From UBA1234 sp964400015 (GTDB lineage: Bacteria; Bacillota; Clostridia; TANB77; UBA1234): a stretch of 37,272 nt of DNA. Made by a program: the position numbers and the translations under genes. Location of the stretch: positions 1-37,272 of the forward strand of contig CAYNRR010000013.1 of NCBI GenBank assembly GCA_964400015.1, given 5' to 3'. A model generated the notes under the pieces. The model saw nothing but the letters and a program-made list of their open reading frames with translations. It was not told the origin of the DNA and did not search any database. Positions 15,753 through 23,221 of the stretch are shown one piece after another (positions within the stretch are counted from its first letter, which is position 1; each line of letters opens with the position of its first letter).

Positions 15753-16355
15753 TTAAAAATGATTTTTGATAAATTCAACCACGTGGTCTTCATTAAATTT
15801 TATTTTTTCTTTGTCTTCATCTGTAATTTCAGTAAAATATTTATTTATATTTTTATACTTAGATATAGAATTTAAAGGATATCCTGGATTTATTTTTTCA
15901 GAAGGCACATCTACCATATAAAAATCATCTTTGCACCATGTATATGTACTTTCATTACCATTTTCGTCTATTACAGCTAGTCCATAAATCCATTTACAAT
16001 TTAATTTTCCATCTTTACCATATTGCTTTACCAAATTCATATAATGACTTATCATTTCTTCATCATTCAATGTTTTTCCATTAACTCTTCTAACAAATAA
16101 ACCTGGTTGCTTATCTTCTGGTACATTTTCCAAATATAATGTATCGTCCATTCCCATGCTTGGCATTTTAGATTTTTCAAAACAAGCTCTTGCCTTTATT
16201 AAAGCATTTTCTATAGCATTTTTCCCGTTTTCTTCAACATCTAATTCTAAATTCAAATCTTTTAGTGATAGTACCTCAATTTCATATTGTGCCAATCCTT
16301 TAGAAAATCTTTTTGACTTTGTTGGATTGCCTGTAGCAAAAAGTATTTTTTTCAT
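15753..16355 (-). CDS. HAM1/RdgB-like pyrophosphatase family protein (second copy)
   Basis: A 200-aa protein starting 'MKKILFATGNPTKSKRFSKG', the (S/T)xNxxK-type nucleotide-binding start of the ITPase/HAM1 family. In place of the canonical SDDSGL loop it reads 'SMGMDDTLYLENVPEDKQPGLFVRR', keeping the acidic pair but little else. 'WIYGLAVIDENG' and 'NPGYPLNSISKYKNINKYFTEIT' fit the family's second half. It is not closely similar to the copy at 1635-2210. The substrate may be an unusual NTP. The ATG at 16355 has AAAGGA upstream; the longer frame to 16373 is less likely. Confidence 0.75.
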   Translation of the reverse strand: MKKILFATGNPTKSKRFSKGLAQYEIEVLSLKDLNLELDVEENGKNAIENALIKARACFEKSKMPSMGMDDTLYLENVPEDKQPGLFVRRVNGKTLNDEEMISHYMNLVKQYGKDGKLNCKWIYGLAVIDENGNESTYTWCKDDFYMVDVPSEKINPGYPLNSISKYKNINKYFTEITDEDKEKIKFNEDHVVEFIKNHF

Positions 16356-16546
16356 TTTATTCCATCCTTTCATCTGAATTTCTAAGAAATATCCAGGACC
16401 TATTATATCAATAAAAGCATTAAAAATCTAGTAATGTTGTTCGTATTTAGCCATTTTAAAGCATTTTTACCAACATTTGAGGGTTACCTACTTTCTCGAT
16501 CCATTTTATAATAATTATAGAACACTTAAACAGGAGGTGGAACTTA

Positions 16547-17611
16547 TTGAAAAGTATAAAAAATTATATTGTTCTTCTATTTACCATATTTTTTGCTTTT
16601 GGATTTAACTCCACTGTGGAAGCAAGCTATGTGAGTACATACGCCGAACCAAGTACTTTAGTAAAAGTAGGTTCAAGAGGCGATAATGTAAGATGGGTTC
16701 AAGATTTATTAAAAGAAAACGGCTACACTATTACAGTGGACGGTGTTTTTGGTAATATCACAAAAAATGCTGTAATACATTTTCAAAAGTATAATAACTT
16801 AACTACTGATGGAATCGTTGGTGTGCTTACCAGAAATGCATTAAAAAAATCAGTAAATTATTCTAACACTTCTACTACTGATAATATCATGTATACTACT
16901 ACTTCTGTAAATTTCAGATCTGGTCCTGGAACTAATTATTCTTCAAAAAAAGTATTAACTAAAAATTCAAAAGTATATGTTTATCAAATTAGAAATGATG
17001 GCTGGGCATACGTAAAATATAATAATGTTCTAGGATATATATCATCCAAATATTTATCGAAATCTGCCGTTTCAAGTTCAAATAGCACTTCAAACACTTT
17101 ACCAACTTTCACAAGAAATTCTAAAAATTTGCTTACAATAATTAAAAATTGTAAATCATATTATTCTAATAATAATTTTTATTATAGCTTAGCTGACGGT
17201 GTAAGAAGTATTCCGGCTGATCAAAGTAAAACATATGATTCTAAAAGATATGTAGACTGTAGTTCTTTCGTGACTTGGGCTTTATATGAATATGCAAACG
17301 CTAACAATTTAACAGCTATGGCTAATTACTTTAGTTATCAAAGAAATAGTGCAACTTTTGCTTCTATAGGTGCAAATAGTGGTAACAATTACTTGACAAC
17401 AGTTAGTTCACTATCTAATGCAAAAGCAGGAGACATATTAGTAACTAAAGGTCATGTTGAATTTTTGTCATCATATACCCAAAATTCAAATGGTAGTTAT
17501 ACTATAAAAGTTTATAACTGTGGTTCAAACGCAAGCATTGCTGTACCAGGTGTTACAACATCAGAAACCAAATACGAATCTGAAATAAAATATATATTAA
17601 GAGTAAAATAG
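16547..17611 (+). CDS. Secreted cell-wall hydrolase: peptidoglycan-binding, SH3b and NlpC/P60-like domains
   Basis: A 354-aa exported protein. A signal peptide (residues 1-27, ending 'STVEAS') is followed by a PG_binding_1 domain (about 38-98, 'VGSRGDNVRWVQDLLKENGY' and 'VDGVFG'), a bacterial SH3 domain (about 115-172, 'VNFRSGPGTNYSSKKVL') and a C-terminal Cys-peptidase-like domain with 'YVDCSSFVTWAL' (Cys238), 'GDILVTKGHVEFL' (His about 303) and 'YNCGSNAS'. This order fits an NlpC/P60-type peptidoglycan endopeptidase. The start is a TTG with AGGAGG at a good distance; no ATG fits. A TATAAT box at 16507-16512 is the likely -10. It is convergent with rplS and shares a terminator with it. Confidence 0.85.
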   Translation: MKSIKNYIVLLFTIFFAFGFNSTVEASYVSTYAEPSTLVKVGSRGDNVRWVQDLLKENGYTITVDGVFGNITKNAVIHFQKYNNLTTDGIVGVLTRNALKKSVNYSNTSTTDNIMYTTTSVNFRSGPGTNYSSKKVLTKNSKVYVYQIRNDGWAYVKYNNVLGYISSKYLSKSAVSSSNSTSNTLPTFTRNSKNLLTIIKNCKSYYSNNNFYYSLADGVRSIPADQSKTYDSKRYVDCSSFVTWALYEYANANNLTAMANYFSYQRNSATFASIGANSGNNYLTTVSSLSNAKAGDILVTKGHVEFLSSYTQNSNGSYTIKVYNCGSNASIAVPGVTTSETKYESEIKYILRVK

Positions 17612-17627
17612 ATGAATTTTACAATAC

Positions 17628-17662
17628 AAAAAAGACTGCAAGTTTAATTTGCAGTCTTTTTT
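17628..17662. terminator. Bidirectional terminator between the cell-wall hydrolase and rplS
   Basis: AAAAAAGACTGCAA pairs with TTGCAGTCTTTTTT around a 7-nt loop; the A and T flanks make it work for both convergent transcripts. Confidence 0.9.
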
Positions 17663-17680
17663 AGATTATTTTTTCATTGA

Positions 17681-18046
17681 TTAGTCAGCATTTTTTTCGT
17701 TAGAAGTAATTTTTTCTTTAACTTTAGTAGCTTTACCAACTCTATCTCTTAAATAATAAAGTTTAGCTCTTCTAACTTTACCAGATCTAACGACTTCAAC
17801 TTTTTCAACCTTTGGAGAGTTTACTAAGAATGTTCTTTCAACACCTGTACCGTAAGCTACTCTTCTAACTGTAAAAGTTTCATTAGCGCCGCCACGTTGT
17901 TTTTTGATAATTGTTCCCTCAAATACTTGAATTCTTTCTTTGTTTCCTTCTTTAATCTTAACGTGTACTCTAACTGTATCGCCAATATTTAATACAAGTT
18001 TATTATCTCTAAGTTGTTCGTTTTCTATAGCTTTAATTTTGTCCAT
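17681..18046 (-). CDS. rplS: 50S ribosomal protein L19
   Basis: A 121-aa protein at the 30S-50S interface. 'IGDTVRVHVKIKEGNKERIQVFEG' and 'RVAYGTGVERTFLVNSPKVE' with 'RAKLYYLRDR' are diagnostic. The last 10 residues (ITSNEKNAD) form a short extra tail. AAAGGAG precedes the ATG. It is the last gene of the ylxM-ffh operon and begins just 4 bp after the trmD stop. Confidence 0.97.
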   Translation of the reverse strand: MDKIKAIENEQLRDNKLVLNIGDTVRVHVKIKEGNKERIQVFEGTIIKKQRGGANETFTVRRVAYGTGVERTFLVNSPKVEKVEVVRSGKVRRAKLYYLRDRVGKATKVKEKITSNEKNAD

Positions 18047-18050
18047 TTGT

Positions 18051-18740
18051 TTAACTCCTTTCTTCTATTTTTTTAATCAAATCAGGACGCTTGCGTTTCG
18101 TAATTTCAATCGATTGTTCGCGTCTCCATTTTTCAATGTTTGCATGATGTCCTGACAACAATACATCAGGAACTTTTCTGCCCATAAATATTTCTGGTCT
18201 TGTATATTGTGGATATTCTAAATACCCTTCACTAAAAGATTCATCTTCAACAGATTCAGCCTTTATTACACCATCAATATTTCTACTAACAGAATCAATA
18301 AGCACCATCGCTGGAAGCTCTCCACCTGTTAGTACATAATCTCCAATCGAAATTTCTTCATCAACAATCTCATCTAAAACTCTCTGGTCAATACCTTCAT
18401 AATGACCACAAAGTATTATCAAATGTTCTTCTTTTGCAAGTTGTCTTGCAAGTTGTTGATTAAGTACCTTTCCTTGAGGCGACATATATATAACTTTAGG
18501 CTTATAATCTAAATCATTAGTTATAGATTCATAAGCTTTGTATATAGGTTCTGGTTTTATAACCATACCTGCGCCACCACCATATGGACAGTCATCTACA
18601 TGCTTTTGTTTATCTGTAGAAAATTCTCTGAAATTTATTAGATTTAGTTCAATCAAGTTATTGTTCATAGCTCTCCCTATTATGCTACTTTTTACAGCAT
18701 CAAACATTTCTGGGAACAACGTCAAAACATCAAACCTCAT
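18051..18740 (-). CDS. trmD: tRNA (guanine-N1)-methyltransferase TrmD
   Basis: A 229-aa SPOUT methyltransferase that makes m1G37 and prevents frameshifting. 'FDVLTLFPEMFDAV', 'DDCPYGGGAGMV', 'MSPQGKVLNQ', the knot region 'LCGHYEGIDQRVLDE' and 'GDYVLTGGELPAM' are all present. Its start overlaps the rimM stop by 11 nt, indicating coupling. Confidence 0.97.
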   Translation of the reverse strand: MRFDVLTLFPEMFDAVKSSIIGRAMNNNLIELNLINFREFSTDKQKHVDDCPYGGGAGMVIKPEPIYKAYESITNDLDYKPKVIYMSPQGKVLNQQLARQLAKEEHLIILCGHYEGIDQRVLDEIVDEEISIGDYVLTGGELPAMVLIDSVSRNIDGVIKAESVEDESFSEGYLEYPQYTRPEIFMGRKVPDVLLSGHHANIEKWRREQSIEITKRKRPDLIKKIEERS

Positions 18741-19242
18741 CGCTCTCTAACCCCCTAGGAATTTCTACATCAATACGTTTGTTTGCAACATCAACTTTTT
18801 TTATAACAGAAGCTAATGCAGGAAGAAGTAAATCTTTCTTTCCTTTTCTTTTTATAACATAGACATCACTTGCACCAGCTGTAAACACATCATCAACTAC
18901 TCCTAATAATTCGTCTTGATATACTTCACAACCTATTAAATCTGCAATGAAAAATTCATCTTCAGCAGTTTCCTTTGCAAGTTCTCTAGGTATCTTTATG
19001 TATCTACCTTTTAGTCTTTCAGCATCCTCTATACTTTCAATTCCTTTAAGTTTTAAAAGTACAATGTCTTGCTGATATCTTACAGATTCAATAGTATATT
19101 CTTTTAGCTCGCCATTAAAATCAACGAGTATATTTTTCAATTTTTCATAATCTTTTTTATTCGATGTAAATGGCCTTACTTTCATTTCACCTTTCAAGCC
19201 ATGCGTATTCGAGATATGACCAATCTCAAAAAAATCTACCAT
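18730..19242 (-). CDS. rimM: 16S rRNA processing protein RimM
   Basis: A 170-aa two-domain protein for assembly of the 30S head. The N-terminal RimM domain ('IGHISNTHGLKGEMKVRPFT', later 'LKGRYIKI') is followed by a PRC-barrel ('FFIADLIGCEVYQDELLGVV', 'LLLPALASVIKKVD'). GGAG precedes the ATG. Typical neighbours: khpA upstream and trmD overlapping downstream. Confidence 0.95.
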   Translation of the reverse strand: MVDFFEIGHISNTHGLKGEMKVRPFTSNKKDYEKLKNILVDFNGELKEYTIESVRYQQDIVLLKLKGIESIEDAERLKGRYIKIPRELAKETAEDEFFIADLIGCEVYQDELLGVVDDVFTAGASDVYVIKRKGKKDLLLPALASVIKKVDVANKRIDVEIPRGLESDEV

Positions 19243-19259
19243 TTAAACTCCTCCGATTA

Positions 19260-19490
19260 TTAGTCTAAAATTTCAACATTAACTTTTTTACCTTCTTTTG
19301 TTGCATAAGCCTTCATAAGAACTCTAAGAGCCTTAGCAATTCTACCTTGCTTACCAATTATTTTGCCCATGTCAGATGAGTCTACTCTAATTTCAAGAGT
19401 TACATCATCACCATTTTCTTTTTCTGTTATATCAACATTGTCAACATTATCAACTAAACTTTTTACAAGCATTTCTAACATTTCTTTCAT
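19260..19490 (-). CDS. khpA: KH-domain RNA-binding protein KhpA (YlqC)
   Basis: A 76-aa single KH domain with the GxxG loop in 'MGKIIGKQGRIAKALRVLM'. In Firmicutes KhpA works with KhpB in RNA binding linked to cell elongation. Position between rpsP and rimM is conserved. I start at the ATG at 19490, because GGAGGT directly abuts the earlier ATG at 19496 and is correctly spaced only for the later one. Confidence 0.93.
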   Translation of the reverse strand: MKEMLEMLVKSLVDNVDNVDITEKENGDDVTLEIRVDSSDMGKIIGKQGRIAKALRVLMKAYATKEGKKVNVEILD

Positions 19491-19520
19491 GTTCATACCT
19501 CCATATAATCAGATATTAAA

Positions 19521-19757
19521 TTAGTTAGAAACTTTTTCAAATAGTTTTTTAACTCTATCTGTTGGTTGTGCTCCGTTTTTTACCCAAGTTTTATATTTTT
19601 CTACATCGATTTTGATTGTAGCTGGGTCTCTCATAGGATCGTAAACACCGATTTCTTCGATAAATCTACCATCTCTTGGGAATCTTGAGTCAGCAACAAC
19701 TACTTTATAGTAAGGAGCTTTTTTAGCACCATCTCTTCTTAGTCTGATTTTTACCAT
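19521..19757 (-). CDS. rpsP: 30S ribosomal protein S16
   Basis: A 78-aa protein starting 'MVKIRLRRDGAKKAPYYKVV' with 'DSRFPRDGRFIEEIGVYDP', diagnostic for S16. GGAGGTG precedes the ATG at 19757. It follows ffh in the operon. Confidence 0.97.
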   Translation of the reverse strand: MVKIRLRRDGAKKAPYYKVVVADSRFPRDGRFIEEIGVYDPMRDPATIKIDVEKYKTWVKNGAQPTDRVKKLFEKVSN

Positions 19758-19829
19758 GATTTCACCTCCTTCAATTGTAACGTTATATTAAATATTAAAA
19801 ACAGATTTATTGTAATCTAGAAGTTTAGC

Positions 19830-21272
19830 TTATTTTTGAAATTTCTTAGTGTACTTTTCTAAATCTTCTAAGCTTTTTGTGTTTTTCAACATATCTTGCA
19901 TTTCAGCTTCTGACATTTTGTCCATTTCCAAGCTTTCTGCTTCTTTCATAATGTTTTTCATCATTTTATTCATTGGACTTTTGTTATTCATCAAGCTTCT
20001 CATAAGCATTCTTGTATCTGTATATTGTTTTATAAACTTATTAACTTCTTGAACAGTAGTTCCAGCACCATCAGCAATTCTTCTTCTTCTCTTACCATTT
20101 AAAATATCAACATCTTCTCTTTCTTCTTTTGTCATAGATAAAATAATTGCTTCAATTCTAGAAAATTGTTTTTCATCAACCTTAGCTTCTTCAATTGCTT
20201 TTTGATCAATTCCAATCATTCCTAAAATCGACTTAATTGAACCTAACTTTTTAATTTGTCTTAATTGATCTAAATAATCTTGAAGTGTAAACTCTTGTTT
20301 TCTAAGCTTCTTTTCTAATTTAATAGCTTGTTCTTCGTCGAAAGCTTCTTCTGCTTTTTCAATAAGAGAAAGAACATCGCCCATACCAAGAATTCTTTTA
20401 GCCATTCTATCCGGATGGAAAACTTCTATATCATTTAATTTTTCACCAGTACCAGAAAACTTAATTGGCTTACCTGTAATTGCTCTTACAGAAAGTGCAG
20501 CACCACCACGAGTATCACCATCAAGTTTTGTAATTGCCACACCATCTATCCCTAATTGTTCATTAAAACTTTGTGCTACATTTACAGCATCTTGACCAGT
20601 CATCGAATCAACCACTAGCAATATTTCATGTGGTTTAATTGAATCTTTTAATTGTTTCAATTCATTCATTAACTCTTCGTCAACATGCAATCTACCTGCT
20701 GTATCTACAATAACAACATCATTAAGCTTAGCATTAGCCTCTCTTAATGCTCTATTAGCAATATCAACTACATCTTTTGAAGATTTGTCAGAAAAAACCG
20801 GAATGTTTAATTGCTTTCCTAACACCTCAAGTTGATCAATAGCAGCTGGTCTATAAACATCACATGCTACCATCAAAGGCTTTTTGCCTTTTTTTCTAAG
20901 CATATTCGCAAGTTTTGCAGACATAGTCGTTTTACCTGAACCCTGTAAACCAGCCATCATTATTATAGTTGGTGGATTAGGTGACATATTTATTCCAACA
21001 TCTTCTGTACCAAGTAATTCAACCAATTCTTCATGAACTATTTTTACCACTTGTTGTCCTGGTGTCAAACTCTTAAGTACATCTTGACCTAATGCTTTCT
21101 CACTAATTTTTGATGTAAAATCTTTAACAATCTTATAATTTACATCAGCTTCTAATAACGCAAGTTTAACTTCCCTTGCAATTTCTTTAACATCTTCTTC
21201 AGTTACTCTAGTCTTACCTTTAAGTTTATTTATAACACCTTGAAGTTTTTCACTTAAACTTTCAAAAGCCAT
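19830..21272 (-). CDS. ffh: Signal recognition particle protein Ffh (SRP54)
   Basis: A 480-aa GTPase that delivers ribosomes making membrane proteins to FtsY and the Sec translocon. N domain (1-90), G domain with 'GLQGSGKTT' (108-116), 'DTAGRLHVD' and 'TKLDGDTRGGAALS', and a Met-rich M domain with the RNA-binding 'GKRRRRIADGAGTTVQEVN' and many Met near the C-terminus. AAGGGG lies 7-8 nt before the ATG at 21272; ylxM is 13 bp upstream. ftsY is not in the window. Confidence 0.97.
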   Translation of the reverse strand: MAFESLSEKLQGVINKLKGKTRVTEEDVKEIAREVKLALLEADVNYKIVKDFTSKISEKALGQDVLKSLTPGQQVVKIVHEELVELLGTEDVGINMSPNPPTIIMMAGLQGSGKTTMSAKLANMLRKKGKKPLMVACDVYRPAAIDQLEVLGKQLNIPVFSDKSSKDVVDIANRALREANAKLNDVVIVDTAGRLHVDEELMNELKQLKDSIKPHEILLVVDSMTGQDAVNVAQSFNEQLGIDGVAITKLDGDTRGGAALSVRAITGKPIKFSGTGEKLNDIEVFHPDRMAKRILGMGDVLSLIEKAEEAFDEEQAIKLEKKLRKQEFTLQDYLDQLRQIKKLGSIKSILGMIGIDQKAIEEAKVDEKQFSRIEAIILSMTKEEREDVDILNGKRRRRIADGAGTTVQEVNKFIKQYTDTRMLMRSLMNNKSPMNKMMKNIMKEAESLEMDKMSEAEMQDMLKNTKSLEDLEKYTKKFQK

Positions 21273-21285
21273 TATACGAACCCCT

Positions 21286-21591
21286 TTATAATAAATTTAG
21301 TAATTTTTTTCTTAAAACTTTATCATTGGTTTTATCAAAAATATCATTTATGACTTTTTCTCGTCTTTGTTTTTGAGCCATAAAACCAAGTTTATCTTCA
21401 ATGTCAATTAACTTCTTTTCACCGTCCATTAAACTTTTTCTGACACCTTGACGAGTTATATTAAGTTCTTCAGCAATTTCACTCAAAGATAAATTTTGAT
21501 TATAGTACAAATCAATGACATCAACCTGCTTATCCGTAAGTAATTTGCCATACATTTCTAGCAACATACTAACTTTAATGTTTTTATCCAT
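21286..21591 (-). CDS. ylxM: YlxM-family HTH protein (UPF0122), SRP operon partner
   Basis: A 101-aa protein with the helix-turn-helix 'LSLSEIAEELNITRQGVRKSL' of the sigma-70 region 4 type and the family start 'VSMLLEMYGKLLTDKQVDVIDLYY'. Homologues stimulate SRP GTPase activity in streptococci; a DNA-binding role is possible. It heads the operon; its promoter (21617-21645) carries a perfect inverted repeat, which makes autoregulation conceivable. AGGAGG lies just upstream of the ATG. Confidence 0.93.
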   Translation of the reverse strand: MDKNIKVSMLLEMYGKLLTDKQVDVIDLYYNQNLSLSEIAEELNITRQGVRKSLMDGEKKLIDIEDKLGFMAQKQRREKVINDIFDKTNDKVLRKKLLNLL

Positions 21592-21602
21592 ATGCTACCT
21601 CC

Positions 21603-21624
21603 TGTAAACCGAAAATAGTTTACA
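21603..21624. promoter_or_regulatory. Inverted repeat over the ylxM -10 region (possible operator)
   Basis: TGTAAAC and GTTTACA are exact complements separated by 8 bp and cover the predicted -10 box and start point. The repeat is placed as an operator would be. The binding protein is unknown; YlxM itself is one candidate. A leader RNA stem is the alternative. Confidence 0.45.
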
Positions 21625-21645
21625 ACCTTTTCAAACATTTGTCAA
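21617..21645 (-). promoter_or_regulatory. Predicted sigma-A promoter of the ylxM-ffh-rplS operon
   Basis: TTGACA (21640-21645) and TAAACT (21617-21622) on the minus strand with a 17-bp spacer, 26 bp before the ylxM start. Confidence 0.7.
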
Positions 21646-21660
21646 GCACAAAATTCCGAA

Positions 21661-21741
21661 ACACAAGGGACGTCCGTTAAATGTTCATTTTTTGACAATA
21701 ATTGTCAATTTTGAAACATTTAACGGACGTCCCTAGTGTGT
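21661..21741. repeat. Palindromic repeat, copy 2
   Basis: Arms AGGGACGTCCGTTAAATGTT (21666-21685) and their exact complement (21715-21734). The outer edges ACACA and GTGTGT extend the pairing. The centre holds a second perfect palindrome TTGACAATAATTGTCAA, so the RNA could form a long rod. It lies 1-2 bp from the stop of the orphan gene at 21743 and 16 bp from the ylxM -35 box. Confidence 0.9.
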
Positions 21742-21742
21742 A

Positions 21743-22468
21743 CTACTTTACTTTCTGCTTTTTCACTACAAGCATATTTTTTAAGCTTTCGATTATATTT
21801 CTTTGCTTTGCCCAAAAGTTACTCATCGGAGTTACTTTTTCTAGTGCAAGACTCTTTTTTTCTGTTTTGAATGTTATTATTCTAGATGAATCTGTTTCTA
21901 AAAGTATATCTTGCATATCAAATGTATTTGATGCTATCGGCATTATTTCTACTTTTGTTGGATCTTTTGGTGCAAAAGATCTTTTTTCATTTTGTGTTTC
22001 ATTTATTATATCTGTAAAATCACTATTTATCATTGTGTGATTGAATTCGTAACTGTTATCCACAATATTGTATGGTTTGGCCAATGGGTTATTAAGATTT
22101 CCACTACCCAATTTTGAAAATGCCATTCCTCTAACTGCCGTTGCTGATGTAAATGAATAATTGTATACTTTTTTTTCTAAATTATTATCATTGTTAGCAC
22201 ATAGTGGCTTATACAAACTAACACCCTTAAATTCTGGTGATTTATAGTAATTATTCATTACGTTATCAACTGTACTTCCTCTTAAAGAAAACATTTCATC
22301 TGTATTTGAAATGCTTGCTAGATTGGCAAAACCAATACTTTCTTTTTTACTTTTTATCGGATTATACGAAGCCTTATTTTCAGAGTCGCCAAAAGAATAT
22401 AGCTCATTGTCAGCTATTTTTGTCGCATTTTCTTTTATTAAATTTTCATTATTATATGGCGAAAACAT
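21743..22468 (-). CDS. Orphan protein (241 aa), unknown
   Basis: An intact frame with AGGAGGTG before the ATG at 22468. The protein is polar, rich in Asn, Ser and Lys, and starts MFSPYNNENLIKENATKIAD. I see no signal peptide, membrane helix or enzymatic motif. The end (TFKTEKKSLALEKVTPMSNF and a Lys-rich tail) is slightly more helical. Codon use is like the AT-rich core, not like the foreign-looking genes. The next element downstream is repeat copy 2, whose hairpin may end its transcript. It is divergent from the lipoprotein gene at 22684. Function unknown. Confidence 0.7.
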   Translation of the reverse strand: MFSPYNNENLIKENATKIADNELYSFGDSENKASYNPIKSKKESIGFANLASISNTDEMFSLRGSTVDNVMNNYYKSPEFKGVSLYKPLCANNDNNLEKKVYNYSFTSATAVRGMAFSKLGSGNLNNPLAKPYNIVDNSYEFNHTMINSDFTDIINETQNEKRSFAPKDPTKVEIMPIASNTFDMQDILLETDSSRIITFKTEKKSLALEKVTPMSNFWAKQRNIIESLKNMLVVKKQKVK

Positions 22469-22683
22469 GAAAACACCTCCTTTTATCCTTTGTACTATTT
22501 TAGTTTAATACTATCAGATTGTTTTTTCAATTACATTTATGTTACAAATAGATTTCTATTTTATTACTTGGTTCATTTGATATTCTTTACTAACCTATAT
22601 AAGTATGGTATTATTGACCTGCGAATACTTTTTTATTCCCGCTGTTTATTTTTTTTAACAACTTTTGGTTAGGAGGTTCTTTT

Positions 22684-23079
22684 ATGAAACGGTATATTTC
22701 AATTTTTCTCGTATGTATCTTAATCACTATTATATTTTGTGGATGTGCCCAAGCTAATCCAGAGCGTGCAACGTGTACAGTAACTGCGGCAAATGGGTTT
22801 GCAGGCATTTATTGTGCATTTCAAAATCGGAGTAATGCCAGTGCAACTTATCTCGCAATAGAAAAACCTTTACGAATTGAGATTGACGAACCTGGTACAG
22901 TAAGCTACAAATTTGTTTGTCCTGCATGTAAGTGTAATCTTGAGGGAACTCTTCCATCGCCAGGTGCGTGTTTCTTAAGATGCGATTGTGAAACTGGTGC
23001 ACAAGCATTCGCAATTTGCGTAACTCCATCAAAGGATTTCGTCCAACCTACTCTGCCTCAATATGAAGCTGAGTCCTAA
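22684..23079 (+). CDS. Putative small lipoprotein with CxxCxC motif
   Basis: A 131-aa exported protein. Residues 1-22 form a lipoprotein signal: basic KR, a hydrophobic stretch, then 'IIFCGCAQ' with a lipobox Cys at residue 20 or 22. The mature part has 'VTAANGFAGIYCAFQN' and the Cys cluster 'FVCPACKCNL', then 'ACFLRCDCETGAQAF', possibly a metal or disulfide site in a beta-rich fold. TAGGAGG precedes the ATG. Base use is richer in G+C than in the orphan gene opposite. It ends at a bidirectional terminator shared with clpC. I do not recognise a family. Confidence 0.7.
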   Translation: MKRYISIFLVCILITIIFCGCAQANPERATCTVTAANGFAGIYCAFQNRSNASATYLAIEKPLRIEIDEPGTVSYKFVCPACKCNLEGTLPSPGACFLRCDCETGAQAFAICVTPSKDFVQPTLPQYEAES

Positions 23080-23100
23080 TACACATATTACAATAGCAAT

Positions 23101-23134
23101 AAAAAAGTGCTTCTCATCTAGAAAGCACTTTTTT
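23101..23134. terminator. Bidirectional terminator between lipoprotein gene and clpC
   Basis: AAAAAAGTGCTT and AAGCACTTTTTT pair around a 10-nt loop, with A and T runs on the two sides. Confidence 0.9.
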
Positions 23135-23221
23135 AATATTTTTATTGATTTTTGCTAATTTTATCAATTGGCTTTATTAAATTTATGGGATTTATTTTTC
23201 GTTTTATCATATTTCAAAAAA

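Noticed and set aside
16380..16546. Possible riboswitch before the cell-wall hydrolase (such genes are often under c-di-AMP control)
   Set aside because: The leader is short and I see none of the conserved ydaO core elements; only a -10-like box and ribosome binding site are visible.
21702..22040. Plus-strand frame starting MSILKHLTDVPS
   Set aside because: It begins inside repeat copy 2 and is antisense to the orphan gene at 21743.
22754..23032. Minus-strand frame of 92 codons over the lipoprotein gene
   Set aside because: The plus-strand gene has a lipobox, a strong ribosome binding site and a terminator; the minus frame has none of these.
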